From a virus: 45,188 nt of DNA. The notes under the pieces were generated by a model. That model saw only the letters and a program-made list of their open reading frames with translations. It ran no database searches and was not told where the DNA came from. The position numbers and the translations under genes were made by a program. The number at the start of each line of letters is the position of its first letter. Position 1 is the stretch's first letter. The stretch is from the IMG/VR virus record IMGVR_UViG_3300011432_000023, positions 1 to 45,188 of that record; one strand, given 5' to 3'. This document shows positions 1-9,108 of this stretch, piece by piece.

Positions 1-825
1 CACGCCAGTCATCTGTGAGATGCCGCGAGGGATGCGCGCCTTCATGCCGGCCACGAAGCCGGTGCCGCCCTCAACGCCGAGATCCGATGCAAGCTTGTCG
101 AGCCCGTGGATACCGGCTTGCAACTCGCCGAGCCGGATCACCGTGCTGTCGTTCATCGGCCGAGCCTTCGTCGCACGCTCACCGACTGCGGCGGTGTTGG
201 GCGAGATACCCATCGGCCGCGTGCGGATCAGGTTGCCCGACGCCTTGTCGTACTCCTCGACGCGGTCCCCGAGATTCATCTGGTACGTCTCGCGCTGCGG
301 GGCACGGGCCTCACCCATCGCCTTCGCGGTAGCGATGGCCTTCTCCGTGTCGATGGCCTTCTCGCGTCCGTACTTCTCCAGGCTGCGAGCCGTCAACTCC
401 TGAAGCGTCTCGGGCTGCAACTCCATCGCCTCGACGCCGAGGCCGGGAGCCGCCGGCACCTGCACGGGAGCATGCGGCTGCTCACCCGTGAGTAGGGAGC
501 CGTCCTCGGTCGGTCCGGACAGCTCGACAGACTTACCTTTTCGGCCCTGGCGCATCATGTACGCCTTCTCCGCGGCGTCGAGCTGGGCCCGCTCTGTGTC
601 CAGCTCGATGCGTCGGATCTGACGCTGCTCGTCACGATCTTCGCGCTCGTTCTGACGCTTCCGCTGCTCGCGGCTTTCGCGGGCAATCTCCAGCGCCTCC
701 TGTTGCTTCTTGATGTCCAGTGCTTCCTTCAACATCTCCAGCGAGTTCGTGCCGGGGAGGATGGCCGAGCCGGGCGTAGCTCGAATCTCTGGGTCACGCC
801 GCAGGTTGGGAACTCGAAGAGCCAT
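1..825 (-). CDS. Coiled-coil internal virion-like protein (N-terminal 275 residues, runs off the window)
   Basis: The reading frame is open from an ATG at 825 (Shine-Dalgarno AAGGA just upstream) to base 1 with no stop. Residues about 28-95 are very rich in Lys, Arg, Glu and Gln and look like a long coiled coil. Residues about 150-190 are again charged and helical, and the end is Gly-rich. It is the last gene of the tail and internal-protein run, 11 bases downstream of another internal-virion-like gene, so a pilot, ejection or injection-associated role is inferred from position only. If the window is circular it continues in frame into 45188-45009 and would total 334 residues. No enzyme motif was recognised. 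Confidence 0.8.
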   Translation of the reverse strand, partial: MALRVPNLRRDPEIRATPGSAILPGTNSLEMLKEALDIKKQQEALEIARESREQRKRQNEREDRDEQRQIRRIELDTERAQLDAAEKAYMMRQGRKGKSVELSGPTEDGSLLTGEQPHAPVQVPAAPGLGVEAMELQPETLQELTARSLEKYGREKAIDTEKAIATAKAMGEARAPQRETYQMNLGDRVEEYDKASGNLIRTRPMGISPNTAAVGERATKARPMNDSTVIRLGELQAGIHGLDKLASDLGVEGGTGFVAGMKARIPRGISQMTGV

Positions 826-836
826 GTGATTCCTTT

Positions 837-1751
837 TTACAGGGGACGGCCGAGAAGGTGCGAGATATCAGGCATACGCACGCCGGGGCGCCCCATGGCC
901 TGATAGGTCTGCATCATGTCGCCGCCCGAGTTGAAGAGCCCACTCAGCAGCCCTGTGCCGCGGCCCGCCTTGTTCTGCATACCCGGCTTCGCGGCCATGT
1001 GATCCATTTCGTACTGAAGTCGGAACATATCCGCAGGGTTAAGCCCGCCTTCCTGGAAAGAGCTGGAGTCACTGGACGATCCGCCGCGCGTACGCGAGCT
1101 GGACTGACCCTGCGTCTCCGTGCCCTTGCCGAAGGACTCGATGAGGCCTTGGAGCATGCCGAGATCCTGCCCCTGATTCGCGCGCACCCTGTCGGGCACT
1201 TGGCTGAGCAGATCCGAAATCGTGGCACCGCGCTGACCCTCAAGGGCCGCACTCGCCGCACCGGCGGAGGGGCCGAAGCCGCCCATCGCCGCCGCCCGGT
1301 TCTCGACGGACGCGCCGATGTTCTTGAACGTGCGATTGGCGTTCCGTACTGCCTGCGCCTCCATGCGACCAGCGTCGGAGCCAGTGCGGAGACGCCCCTC
1401 GATCGAGCCCTTGAGCAGCCCTTCGAGTCCCTTGTACTCTCCGGTCACGAACGGATTCGACTTCTGATAGAAGTTCGAGTCCGTGTTAGAGAACATGTTC
1501 GAAGAGCCCTGGCTGCGCATTACCGGGTTCGCAGCCCCCGGCCCCTGGCCCTGCATGAACTGGCCAATGGTGCTCGTCGGGTCGAACTTGCCGGCTAGGT
1601 TGCCGTAGCCCATACCCTGCCAGTCAGACACAGCGTTCTTGTACGCCGCGTCCTCTTGCTTCTGTTTGGACTTGCCCCCGAAGAAGGAGCCGATGCCCTT
1701 CAAAAGAGAAGGGCCGATGGCTCCGGCGGCGGCGAGGAGAGGGAAAGGCAT
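837..1751 (-). CDS. Probable internal virion / DNA-ejection (pilot-like) protein
   Basis: 304 residues, ATG with an AAGGAG Shine-Dalgarno. The N-terminus is a short Ala/Gly/Leu-rich hydrophobic segment (residues about 3-25) followed by a Lys/Gln-rich stretch. The rest is low-complexity Gly/Ser/Gln/Asn sequence, with a Ser-rich tract near residues 215-235. This build (hydrophobic start, Gly-rich and Gln-rich body) is common among internal and ejection proteins of short-tailed phages. It lies between the nozzle gene and another coiled-coil virion-like gene, which fits. The family assignment is inferred from composition and position, not from a signature motif. Confidence 0.65.
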   Translation of the reverse strand: MPFPLLAAAGAIGPSLLKGIGSFFGGKSKQKQEDAAYKNAVSDWQGMGYGNLAGKFDPTSTIGQFMQGQGPGAANPVMRSQGSSNMFSNTDSNFYQKSNPFVTGEYKGLEGLLKGSIEGRLRTGSDAGRMEAQAVRNANRTFKNIGASVENRAAAMGGFGPSAGAASAALEGQRGATISDLLSQVPDRVRANQGQDLGMLQGLIESFGKGTETQGQSSSRTRGGSSSDSSSFQEGGLNPADMFRLQYEMDHMAAKPGMQNKAGRGTGLLSGLFNSGGDMMQTYQAMGRPGVRMPDISHLLGRPL

Positions 1752-1765
1752 GATGTGATGACTCC

Positions 1766-1990
1766 TTACGGGGTTTCCATGGATTCAGTAACGATTAGCT
1801 TGCCAACAGTCAGCACACGTAGGTGCATCTCCTGCGGCTTCTTCGGCGGCTCGGCAGCGCGCAGCTCGCGAACTTCAGCCTGGAGCCTGTTCACAAGGGC
1901 AATTGCGCTGTCTAGAGTTTTCCACACCCGCTCAAACGCACGACGCACGTCCATGTCGGCACCGCTCGGGATGTATCGCTCAGAGTTCAC
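1766..1990 (-). CDS. Small protein of unknown function in the tail gene cluster
   Basis: 74 residues. The start is taken as GTG at 1990, which overlaps the TGA stop of the nozzle gene (GTGA arrangement) and has an AGGAG Shine-Dalgarno 8 bases upstream. A longer frame reaches 2086 but would sit inside the upstream gene without a ribosome site. The middle (residues about 15-45) is an amphipathic helix rich in Arg, Glu, Leu and Val, and a Pro/Lys-rich hinge follows. It could be a small virion or assembly protein; nothing in the sequence decides. Confidence 0.7.
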   Translation of the reverse strand: MNSERYIPSGADMDVRRAFERVWKTLDSAIALVNRLQAEVRELRAAEPPKKPQEMHLRVLTVGKLIVTESMETP

Positions 1991-4900
1991 GCGGACATCT
2001 CCTGACCTTGCGGAGTGTCTGCGCCCTGGAGCGGGAACACCTTGACGGGCTGTGAGCCCTTTTGGTTCCCGGTAGGTGACACCCACATACGCACGTTGTA
2101 CATCTCAAAGCCCGGGTCATCCGCGCCAATCGCGTCTGTGCTCTGAATCAGGAACCGGGCGCGCTTGCCGAAGGAACCACGAGGAAGCGGGACGCGATAC
2201 ACAGTATTAACACCTGCGGTGACTGTCACCGGCTGCGCCGTGCCGGCCACGCCGTCGAAATAGGGCGTCACCGTCAGGTTGTTCGCCGCGAGACAGCTCA
2301 GCTCCAGCTCATAGATGTGGACGAGATCCCCGCCGCGACTCGCCTGTACGTAGCCGGTGTCGAGCGCTACCGCGTGCTGCGGGCGGCTGCGGAAGCTGAT
2401 ATTGAAGTGCCGGAGCGCGAGGGCGTAGGATGAGCCGATGAGCCGCACCTGCGCGAGACGAAATGAGCCGAAGCTCGTGATGTCGTTGCGGAACACCTGG
2501 AGTCCTGTCGTGTTCGCCGTGAACTCGACATCCGTCGTCCCATCTTCCTTAAACACCTGCACCGTGCAGTCTTCGGAGCCCGTGTCGATGCCAAGCTGTA
2601 TGTCATAGGCATCCTTGAAAATAGCGGGAGCCGAGGCGTCAGCGAAGCGCGTCCACAGCTCGTACTCGATGTTTTCCCCGTTGTCCTGCGTGCCCTGGTC
2701 GAGCAGGTACACTTCGCCACCTGTGGTGCCGGCGAGTACGCCGCCAGTCGGCTCACGGTGCAGCGCGGAGATTGTGTACGGATACAAGTAGCGGTGCCAG
2801 CGCTTCGTCACGAACGAGTAGCGGTACAGCTTGTCGCTCGTCGTGGTGTCCACGCCTTCGGGAGCGAGGAAGTAGAGGCTTCGGTTGTCCACGACGAATT
2901 GGAAGTCACCCGTTGCCGTGTTTAGTGGCGCGACACCGTGCCGCGTCTTCCCGCGGAAGAGAGGCTCGATGTCATCGAAGGGGAAAAAGGTGACGGTGTC
3001 GCCGTTCATCGCCATGAGCCCGTCTGCGGAACGGTAAATCACATCGTTACCCTCAACCCACACTCCGCGATCCACGGGAGGGTGCGGGTTGTGCATCGGG
3101 CGCGCGGCGAAGTTCACGGTCCCATCCGGATTCTCGTCTCCGTCCCCGGTGACACGGAACACGTCGCGCTTCGTCCCCACGTAGAGGCCGGAAGGCGTCT
3201 GCGCGAGCCAGAGCGGATCGGGTCCGATGTCACGCGTCTGGTATACGCTGAACGTGCCGTGCGCGTTGCGCTTGCTGAAGTAGAGGTAGCCCTCACTCGT
3301 CAGTACGGCCATGCGGTACTCGAATGGCCCGGCGATGTCGATGATACCGACAGGCACTTCGACGAGCCCGCGGATGAGCGTGATGTTCTGCTCCAGCGCG
3401 TCCACTTCGGACGAGAGGATGTCCGCCACCATATCCCCGCCAGGCGTGGTCGGGTAGCCGAAGTCGTGCGAGATGAAGCGGGACCGCTCCGCTGCCGTGT
3501 CCAGGTCGCTCCCGCTCCCGCCGCCTGATGTGTACTCGTCCAGGCGCATCGAGGAGTTGTTAGGGTCGACGCCGAGCACGGCGACGCGGTACCAGTCGTC
3601 GAGCTGGCCCCCATTCAAGTACACCCAAAACTGATTCGTGAGCGAAGCTCGGTTCTGAATCGCCGTCTCCGAGATCGTGACCTGCAAGCCCTGCTGGTAC
3701 GCTTCGACGGGGTCACTCGCCTCAGAAGGCGGCGACTGCACTTCGATTCGGCCATCCGTGGCCGCGAAGACTTCCTGGACGCGCACCCGGTACGTGCCCG
3801 TGTAGGCTCGGAAACCGGCGGCGAACCAGTTGATGCTGTCGAAACGAAACTCCTGAGAACTGCCCGAAGTCATGTGGACAACGACGCGGACAGCACGGAC
3901 GGTGCTCCAGTTGCGGCCCTCCGTCGAGCCGTTGCGCTTGAACTGGTTGCGCATCACGGCGAGATGCGTCCAGGCGGGCGACGCGGAGACGGCGAGCCTA
4001 GGCAGGCTCACGAGGGGCAGCCGGTCAGGCCGGCCCAGGCGGTGCGCGTTACGCACAGCGCGATCAGCCTCACCCTTCTGGAGAAGTGGGACCACTTCGG
4101 CCGGCGAGGGCACGTCGTCGTGGCCCTGATCGACAAGCCGGGCTTCAACCGCGGGGCTCGACGCGGGCTGACTCCCGCTGTAGTTCGCCACGTCGAAATC
4201 GAAATAGTAGTAATCCGACTGGAACGCGTCGGCGGCGGTGCCGAGGCCGAACATGATCTGAATCATCTTCACGCGCTCGGGCGCAGCGCTGTACACCTTG
4301 AAGTCAACCAAATCCTCAGCGCTCTCCTCGTTCCCGCCGAGCGTCGAATAGTTCTGATCCGACGCGAAGGTGCGCGTGGCCGAACCGCGATCTGTGGCGA
4401 GGATCTTCACGGCCTGGAGCGAGCAGGTGCCGCCCGTGCCCGCAACGGTGATGTTCGCCACGTCGTCCATCGTGAAGGTCGTTGAGCCGGTGACGGTGAC
4501 GGTGTGCGCCCCGTCAAGAGCGGGTGTACTGCCCGTGTGTCCGTCGATCCAGACGACATCGCCCGTTTGGAAGCCGTGCGCGGTAGCCGTGGTTACGGCC
4601 TCGGTCGAAGTCGAGGAGGACGTGATGACGATGCCATCGCCGCCCATGACGAAGGAGAGAGTGCCCTCCGTCGCCGCGAACGGGGTGCTCTCCGCCGCAG
4701 TGCAGCGCGAGATGACTTCTGTCGAAGCCGCGATGGTGCTCAGCTCGGGCCGAGTATTCGGCTTCGGGATGAACCAGTCGTATACCGTGGTGCCGTCCGT
4801 CGCCTTCCGCGTGTTACTGCGGGCAGCGAAAGCCCAGCGCGCGCTCTTACCCAGCGCGATGCGGCCGGTGCCGTTGAAAGTGCTGATGCTGACGCCGTCC

Positions 4901-5151
4901 TGATAGAGCTGATTCTCAGCCGCAACGAAGCGCTTCGTGCCGCCGGTCAGGACGGCAGTCAGGATGTTGTTCACTTCGTCTGTGTCGCCGAGTGCGGACT
5001 GTATGAGTTCCGACCCGGCGCGCAGCGTGACACTGCCCATCTCGTCCAGCGTCAGATTGTCCGCGCGGAGGAGGGCACCGGCCGGAGCCCCGATGGCGTC
5101 AGCCCTCGGAATCCAGCTCGAAGCACCCTCCTCGGCGAAGAGGTTAGGCAT
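1987..5151 (-). CDS. Large tail nozzle / tail hub-like virion protein
   Basis: 1054 residues. The start resembles podoviral nozzle (T7 gp12 or P22 gp10-like) proteins: a short leader, then a 'DNL...GSVTLRAG' type segment near residues 30-45. From about residue 580 to 830 the chain is a run of short beta blades with repeated Gly-Leu-Tyr, Tyr-Phe and Gly-Glu-Val-Tyr turns, as expected of a beta-propeller. The C-terminal 200 residues look like a beta-sandwich. It sits immediately downstream of the FN3-containing protein and the adaptor genes and upstream of the internal proteins, the usual place for the nozzle. Family placement rests on architecture and synteny. Confidence 0.7.
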   Translation of the reverse strand: MPNLFAEEGASSWIPRADAIGAPAGALLRADNLTLDEMGSVTLRAGSELIQSALGDTDEVNNILTAVLTGGTKRFVAAENQLYQDGVSISTFNGTGRIALGKSARWAFAARSNTRKATDGTTVYDWFIPKPNTRPELSTIAASTEVISRCTAAESTPFAATEGTLSFVMGGDGIVITSSSTSTEAVTTATAHGFQTGDVVWIDGHTGSTPALDGAHTVTVTGSTTFTMDDVANITVAGTGGTCSLQAVKILATDRGSATRTFASDQNYSTLGGNEESAEDLVDFKVYSAAPERVKMIQIMFGLGTAADAFQSDYYYFDFDVANYSGSQPASSPAVEARLVDQGHDDVPSPAEVVPLLQKGEADRAVRNAHRLGRPDRLPLVSLPRLAVSASPAWTHLAVMRNQFKRNGSTEGRNWSTVRAVRVVVHMTSGSSQEFRFDSINWFAAGFRAYTGTYRVRVQEVFAATDGRIEVQSPPSEASDPVEAYQQGLQVTISETAIQNRASLTNQFWVYLNGGQLDDWYRVAVLGVDPNNSSMRLDEYTSGGGSGSDLDTAAERSRFISHDFGYPTTPGGDMVADILSSEVDALEQNITLIRGLVEVPVGIIDIAGPFEYRMAVLTSEGYLYFSKRNAHGTFSVYQTRDIGPDPLWLAQTPSGLYVGTKRDVFRVTGDGDENPDGTVNFAARPMHNPHPPVDRGVWVEGNDVIYRSADGLMAMNGDTVTFFPFDDIEPLFRGKTRHGVAPLNTATGDFQFVVDNRSLYFLAPEGVDTTTSDKLYRYSFVTKRWHRYLYPYTISALHREPTGGVLAGTTGGEVYLLDQGTQDNGENIEYELWTRFADASAPAIFKDAYDIQLGIDTGSEDCTVQVFKEDGTTDVEFTANTTGLQVFRNDITSFGSFRLAQVRLIGSSYALALRHFNISFRSRPQHAVALDTGYVQASRGGDLVHIYELELSCLAANNLTVTPYFDGVAGTAQPVTVTAGVNTVYRVPLPRGSFGKRARFLIQSTDAIGADDPGFEMYNVRMWVSPTGNQKGSQPVKVFPLQGADTPQGQEMSA

Positions 5152-7037
5152 TAGGAGAACTCACCCTGTTCCTGTGTGGTGCCGTTGTCGCTCACGGAGC
5201 GAGCGGCGAGCGTCGTCGAAGCATCGTCGCGGTACACCGTCTGTGTGGTAGCCGTCTGTATGTTGCGGTTGAAGCGACGCCGTTTAAACCACTGCATCAG
5301 CTTGCGGAAGGTGGAGCCGTCGCCAGCCTGCTCCAGCACCGTGGTAGGCTCGGGGCCTTCGAGCTGGTCCCACACGCCCTGTGCCCCGGCGACCACCGTG
5401 TAGGTCGCGCCGGTCGGAGTCGTCGCCCAAGCGGTGACGGTCGCGACCTTCGCCGCGCTGTAGTCCTGGATAACCCGGGCTTGTCCTGCTCCCGTGCCGC
5501 TCGTGACGATGAGCGTGCAGTTGTTGTAGTAGTCGGCGGTCGCGGCGGCGTTCGTGCCCAGCGTCGCCGACGTGCCGGAAGCCGCGGCGAACGTGCCCTC
5601 ATCAAGCACCTGGGGATAGCTGCTCCGCAGCCCGCGCCCGGTGCCGTGGGGGGTCAGTGTCACCGCGTCGTCGTTGGCGGCGTAGGCAGCGGCGTTGATG
5701 ATCTGCTTGCCCAGCTGCTGCGAAGTCCGCACACGAATGAGCACGTCCCGGGCCGCGTTGCCTGAGTCCGTGATCCACACGTAGGTGTTCTCGGCCGTCA
5801 GCTCGGCAGCAGTGAGCGTGATCGTGTAGAAAGCCGTGGAGCCGATCCGGGTCGGGGCGTTCGTAGCGTTAGCCGCGGCTCCCCCGTCCTTCGTGACCTG
5901 ACATTCCGCAGCGCTCCAAGGAGCCGCCGCGCTCAGGAACTTGTCCGAGCTGGAAGCGGCCGGCGAAGCAGCCAAGAATACAAAAGCCTTCTGCACGCCG
6001 TAGACGGCGTCGAAGTCGAAGATCAGCAAGTGGTCCTCCAGAGCGGCTTCGGCCGCGGGGTCTGAAGCGGTCGTGAATGAGAGCGTGGAGCCGGAATTAC
6101 CGTCAGTTAGCCCCGGGTATGGGAAGTCCACGAAGGCGCGGAAGTAGTAGAGTGTGCTAGACGTGAGAAAGCCCGCCCCCAGGCTCGCGCTGACGGCCTG
6201 ATCTCCGTCTCCTGAGAACTCCTGGAGAGAAGTGACGTTGTCCCAGTTGCCCTGTACAGAGCCTGCGTCGTTGTCACCGTAGCCGAAGCGCACGATACAG
6301 GTGATGCCGTTCGGATCGATAGTCGCATTCAGCGTCGCCGACGTTGAGCCCACGCTCGACGCCGCCGCGGTGGTGACTTGGGGCTCGTCGGCCGCCGTCG
6401 TGAACTCGACTATGCTGCCCGTCAGCGTCGTCTCATTCACCGTGGTGCGCGTGACGACGAATCGATACTCATAGGTCGTTTCGGGGTCGAGCCCGGTCAG
6501 GGTCGCAGTCGCCGTCGTTTCCGCGTAGCCACTAGTAGCGTAGCCAGAGGCAGTGTCGTCGGTCCAGATCGTTTCCCCGTCTTCCCGATGCTGGAACTTC
6601 GCCGTGACGGTGGAGTCCGCCGTATTGGGGAAGAAATCGCAGGTGAGGATCGCGCCATCGGCCGTGATCGTGCCTGCTGCCGGAGTGTCAGCAGTCGCGG
6701 TAACGGCGCGGGTCTTGACGCCTAGCGTGGAGCCATAGACGGTGTTTCCCGTGCCGTACTGATGATGAACAGCGCGGAAGACGTGGTCCTCGTCGGACGC
6801 CCGGGTGAGCGCGGCGCTGATCGGGAACGGTCCGCCGCCTTCCGGGATCAGCTCGCCGTACTGTGTCGTGTTCTCGCCGACAGCGGCATACCCATAGTCA
6901 AACCAGCCGTACTTTGTCACGCCGAACTTGTGCGGGTTCGTCGCCGAGCACTGGCCGTTGAGCGTCAGCCCGGACGTGTGTGCCCCTTGATCGACGGTGC
7001 CGTGCGCGTAGCCGAGCGTATCGCAGGAGAGAGCCAT
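5151..7037 (-). CDS. FN3/Ig-like domain virion protein (tail-associated)
   Basis: 628 residues, ATG with a GGAGGG Shine-Dalgarno; its start overlaps the region of the previous stop. Residues about 115-215 and 220-325 each read as a fibronectin type III or Ig-like domain, with 'LTGLDPETTYEYRF' and 'YYFRAF' motifs typical of FN3 strand F. The second half holds Ala/Thr-rich beta segments, including a 'TSGTGAGQARVI' motif common in phage structural proteins, and a basic Arg-rich patch near residue 585. It is probably exposed on the virion and may bind carbohydrate or cell surface. It lies between the adaptors and the nozzle. Confidence 0.65.
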   Translation of the reverse strand: MALSCDTLGYAHGTVDQGAHTSGLTLNGQCSATNPHKFGVTKYGWFDYGYAAVGENTTQYGELIPEGGGPFPISAALTRASDEDHVFRAVHHQYGTGNTVYGSTLGVKTRAVTATADTPAAGTITADGAILTCDFFPNTADSTVTAKFQHREDGETIWTDDTASGYATSGYAETTATATLTGLDPETTYEYRFVVTRTTVNETTLTGSIVEFTTAADEPQVTTAAASSVGSTSATLNATIDPNGITCIVRFGYGDNDAGSVQGNWDNVTSLQEFSGDGDQAVSASLGAGFLTSSTLYYFRAFVDFPYPGLTDGNSGSTLSFTTASDPAAEAALEDHLLIFDFDAVYGVQKAFVFLAASPAASSSDKFLSAAAPWSAAECQVTKDGGAAANATNAPTRIGSTAFYTITLTAAELTAENTYVWITDSGNAARDVLIRVRTSQQLGKQIINAAAYAANDDAVTLTPHGTGRGLRSSYPQVLDEGTFAAASGTSATLGTNAAATADYYNNCTLIVTSGTGAGQARVIQDYSAAKVATVTAWATTPTGATYTVVAGAQGVWDQLEGPEPTTVLEQAGDGSTFRKLMQWFKRRRFNRNIQTATTQTVYRDDASTTLAARSVSDNGTTQEQGEFS

Positions 7038-7760
7038 TTAGCGGACCCTCCGCCCATACTGCCAGGGGAGTTGCACCGTGGGCCGCTTGCCGGCGAGGCC
7101 CGCGGAGCCGCCCATCACGATGTCTTTCCGCGTGAGCCGGCTCATGCGCGTCTTCGCCCGCGACATCATCGAGCTGTACCGCCCGGAGTAGTGCGTAGCC
7201 AGGGCCTTATCCTGCCCAGCGCCCTCCGACGCGTATGCACGAGCCACAACCTTCAGCTCCACGGCGTCATCCGCCCACAGCGGGAAGTTGTCATCGTAGT
7301 CCGTGGAGTCCTCCAGCTTCGTGGGCAGGATGAAGCGCTCCAGCGTGAAGTGGTCGGCAGTCTCGGAAGGCAGGTTCACCTTGTAGAGCGTATTGCCCTC
7401 GATCCCGTAGGCGAACACATTGCCCTCGACCTCGTTCCAGATTCGGTTGTCTCGGATGATCCGCTCCATGCTCAGGTGCGGGATCATCCGATTCTTCCAC
7501 TCGCAGCGCGTGACGGCCGCGGTATCCTCGGGGAGCGGATACGCCGACTGCCCCTCGTAGTCCTTGATGTACGTGTACGCCTCGTTGGCAAGAGTCGAGT
7601 CCGTGCGCTCGAAGAGGATCTGTGTCTCAGCAGCAAATTCGTCGCGGGCCTGATTGAGCCAGCTCGTGAGCCGAGCATCGGACCAGCCAAGGCGTGAGTC
7701 GGAATTCGGGTCTACTAGTTTCGTGCGAATCCGGGTCAAGTGAGAGGAGAGCGTCCTCAA
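7038..7760 (-). CDS. Head-tail adaptor-like protein 2
   Basis: 240 residues. The start is TTG at 7760, overlapping the TGA of the upstream gene (TTGA). The N-terminus has the pattern of phage adaptor proteins: helical 'WSDARLTSWLNQARDEFAAET' segment, then a 'YPLPEDTAAV' beta turn and a bundle of helices ending in a basic tail. The same overall plan is seen in the neighbouring 7757-8401 product, so the two may be diverged paralogues serving successive rings below the portal, as gp11-type adaptors do. A virion role is well supported by position; the exact ring is not. Confidence 0.65.
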   Translation of the reverse strand: MRTLSSHLTRIRTKLVDPNSDSRLGWSDARLTSWLNQARDEFAAETQILFERTDSTLANEAYTYIKDYEGQSAYPLPEDTAAVTRCEWKNRMIPHLSMERIIRDNRIWNEVEGNVFAYGIEGNTLYKVNLPSETADHFTLERFILPTKLEDSTDYDDNFPLWADDAVELKVVARAYASEGAGQDKALATHYSGRYSSMMSRAKTRMSRLTRKDIVMGGSAGLAGKRPTVQLPWQYGRRVR

Positions 7761-8401
7761 AGCGAACCACCAAGCACCGGCACGCGGGACGTGCTGTGGC
7801 CAAGGTAGCCGAGAAGCCGGACTTCTTCTCGTAGATACTCGTTATAGTGCTCCATCGCACCTGTGACATCCTTCTCTTGAAGGAGTAACTCGTAGAGTGC
7901 ATACTCGACAAGCGCACGGTGAAACTGTCGGGGAAACAGCGGCTCCTCCCCGTCCCCCAAGAGATCCGGCGGGAGCGCGGACACGTAGAACTGCCAAGCG
8001 GCGAGCGCCGTCGTGCTAGGTTGCGGGAACGACTGGAGAACATTGTAGCCGCGAAGCACGAGAATTTCCGGCTGCCCGCTCACGTTCGTCCACTCGCGAT
8101 AGCTGAAATCCATGAACTGCGGAGTCTCGAAGCGCATCCACCACTCCGTCACGCCGTTCTTCACGCGCGTGATGCCAAGCACCCCGTTGTCGTCAATGTT
8201 GGGTACGACAACCTGCAATACGCCGCTCTCCATGTCCACCGGGCGCGGCTCGCTGCTCACGTAGAACTCCGTGGCCTCAGCGAGACAGCGATAGCCATTG
8301 TTGATGGCGTCGCGGACGTAGGAGCGCAGATGGAAGACAGGCGTAGTCACGTCCTCTTCCAACTCTTGCAGCACCTGATTCTGGAGTTCCTGAAAGGTCA
8401 C
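7757..8401 (-). CDS. Head-tail adaptor-like protein 1
   Basis: 214 residues, ATG overlapping the TGA of the glycosyltransferase-like gene (ATGA). The order of elements is N-terminal helices ('YVRDAINNGYRCLAEAT'), a central beta region with Pro-Asn-Ile-Asp-Asp, and a C-terminal helical segment ('ALYELLLQEKDVTGAMEHYN') resembling phage adaptor or connector proteins. It is directly upstream of a second adaptor-like gene with a 4-base overlap, which makes translational coupling likely. Function is inferred from helix pattern and position. Confidence 0.65.
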   Translation of the reverse strand: MTFQELQNQVLQELEEDVTTPVFHLRSYVRDAINNGYRCLAEATEFYVSSEPRPVDMESGVLQVVVPNIDDNGVLGITRVKNGVTEWWMRFETPQFMDFSYREWTNVSGQPEILVLRGYNVLQSFPQPSTTALAAWQFYVSALPPDLLGDGEEPLFPRQFHRALVEYALYELLLQEKDVTGAMEHYNEYLREEVRLLGYLGHSTSRVPVLGGSL

Positions 8402-9081
8402 AGCGGCTTCCCTGTTACCGCTTCATGCGCGGCGAGCGCCTTCACGTAGTGCTCATGTCCTATCACCGGGCGGTCGCCCAAGTGTCCGACGGTGACGCCG
8501 GTGTGAATGTAGGGCTGGAAGCCCGCACCCTGCGCCTTCAAGCAGAAGTCGAGATCCTCACCGACGCCGAAGCGGCCCCAAAACTCGAAGTGCGGCGTCG
8601 GCATACTCAGGAGTAGCTTCTTACTCGTGAACGCGGTGCCGAAGCCGAAGCAGTCCACCGGATAGAGGAGATTGCCCGCCGGCCACTCTCGGTAGCTGTG
8701 CATACCCTTCGGCCCAGGCCGGCCAACCTTGCATATGCTGCAATTCTCGCCCAAGCACCACTGTCCGAACATCGGCAGATGCAAGCCCTTGCGCTGGTAG
8801 TAGATGCAGGACACGAGATCCTGGCCGGCGGAAGCCAGCTTCAGGTACGCGTCCGGCTCAGGCACCATGTCCGAGTCGCTCCAGAGGACGCCGTCGCAGT
8901 CCTCTTGCAGCACAGTCGCCACGACGGAGTTCCGCGCATCGGAGAAGAAGGCACCGTCCGGGCTCTCGTCGCCCCCCCACTGCACACCGTGATTTGACGC
9001 GGTCATCATGGCGGCACGAATCGCCCGAGCGGACTGCGGATCGACGGGGCCGTAGGTCGGGACGGCGAGGAGTAGCTTCAC
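8398..9081 (-). CDS. GT-A fold glycosyltransferase-like protein
   Basis: 227 residues from GTG at 9081; an in-frame TTG at 9090 is the alternative, and neither has a good ribosome site. The first strand 'LLLAVPTYGP' and the Asp-Ser-Asp triad at residues 69-71 in a 'GVLWSDSDM' context match the nucleotide-sugar and metal-binding DXD motif of GT-A (GT2-like) glycosyltransferases. The C-terminal half has Cys-rich 'CSICKVGRPG' and a 'FGVGEDLDFCLKA' segment like the acceptor-side ED motif of such enzymes. It sits inside the virion operon, so it may decorate a virion or host-surface component. The substrate is unknown. Confidence 0.75.
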   Translation of the reverse strand: MKLLLAVPTYGPVDPQSARAIRAAMMTASNHGVQWGGDESPDGAFFSDARNSVVATVLQEDCDGVLWSDSDMVPEPDAYLKLASAGQDLVSCIYYQRKGLHLPMFGQWCLGENCSICKVGRPGPKGMHSYREWPAGNLLYPVDCFGFGTAFTSKKLLLSMPTPHFEFWGRFGVGEDLDFCLKAQGAGFQPYIHTGVTVGHLGDRPVIGHEHYVKALAAHEAVTGKPL

Positions 9082-9083
9082 GC

Positions 9084-9102
9084 TTGACAACCGTGGTACA
9101 CT
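9084..9102 (+). promoter_or_regulatory. Extended -10 promoter with abnormally close TTGACA
   Basis: TTGACA (9084-9089) is followed after only 7 bases by TGG-TACACT (-10 at 9097-9102, extended by TG). The predicted start of transcription, about 7 bases on, falls at or next to the ATG at 9109. The same 7-base spacing recurs at 23620-23638. Confidence 0.5.
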
Positions 9103-9108
9103 GGAGAC

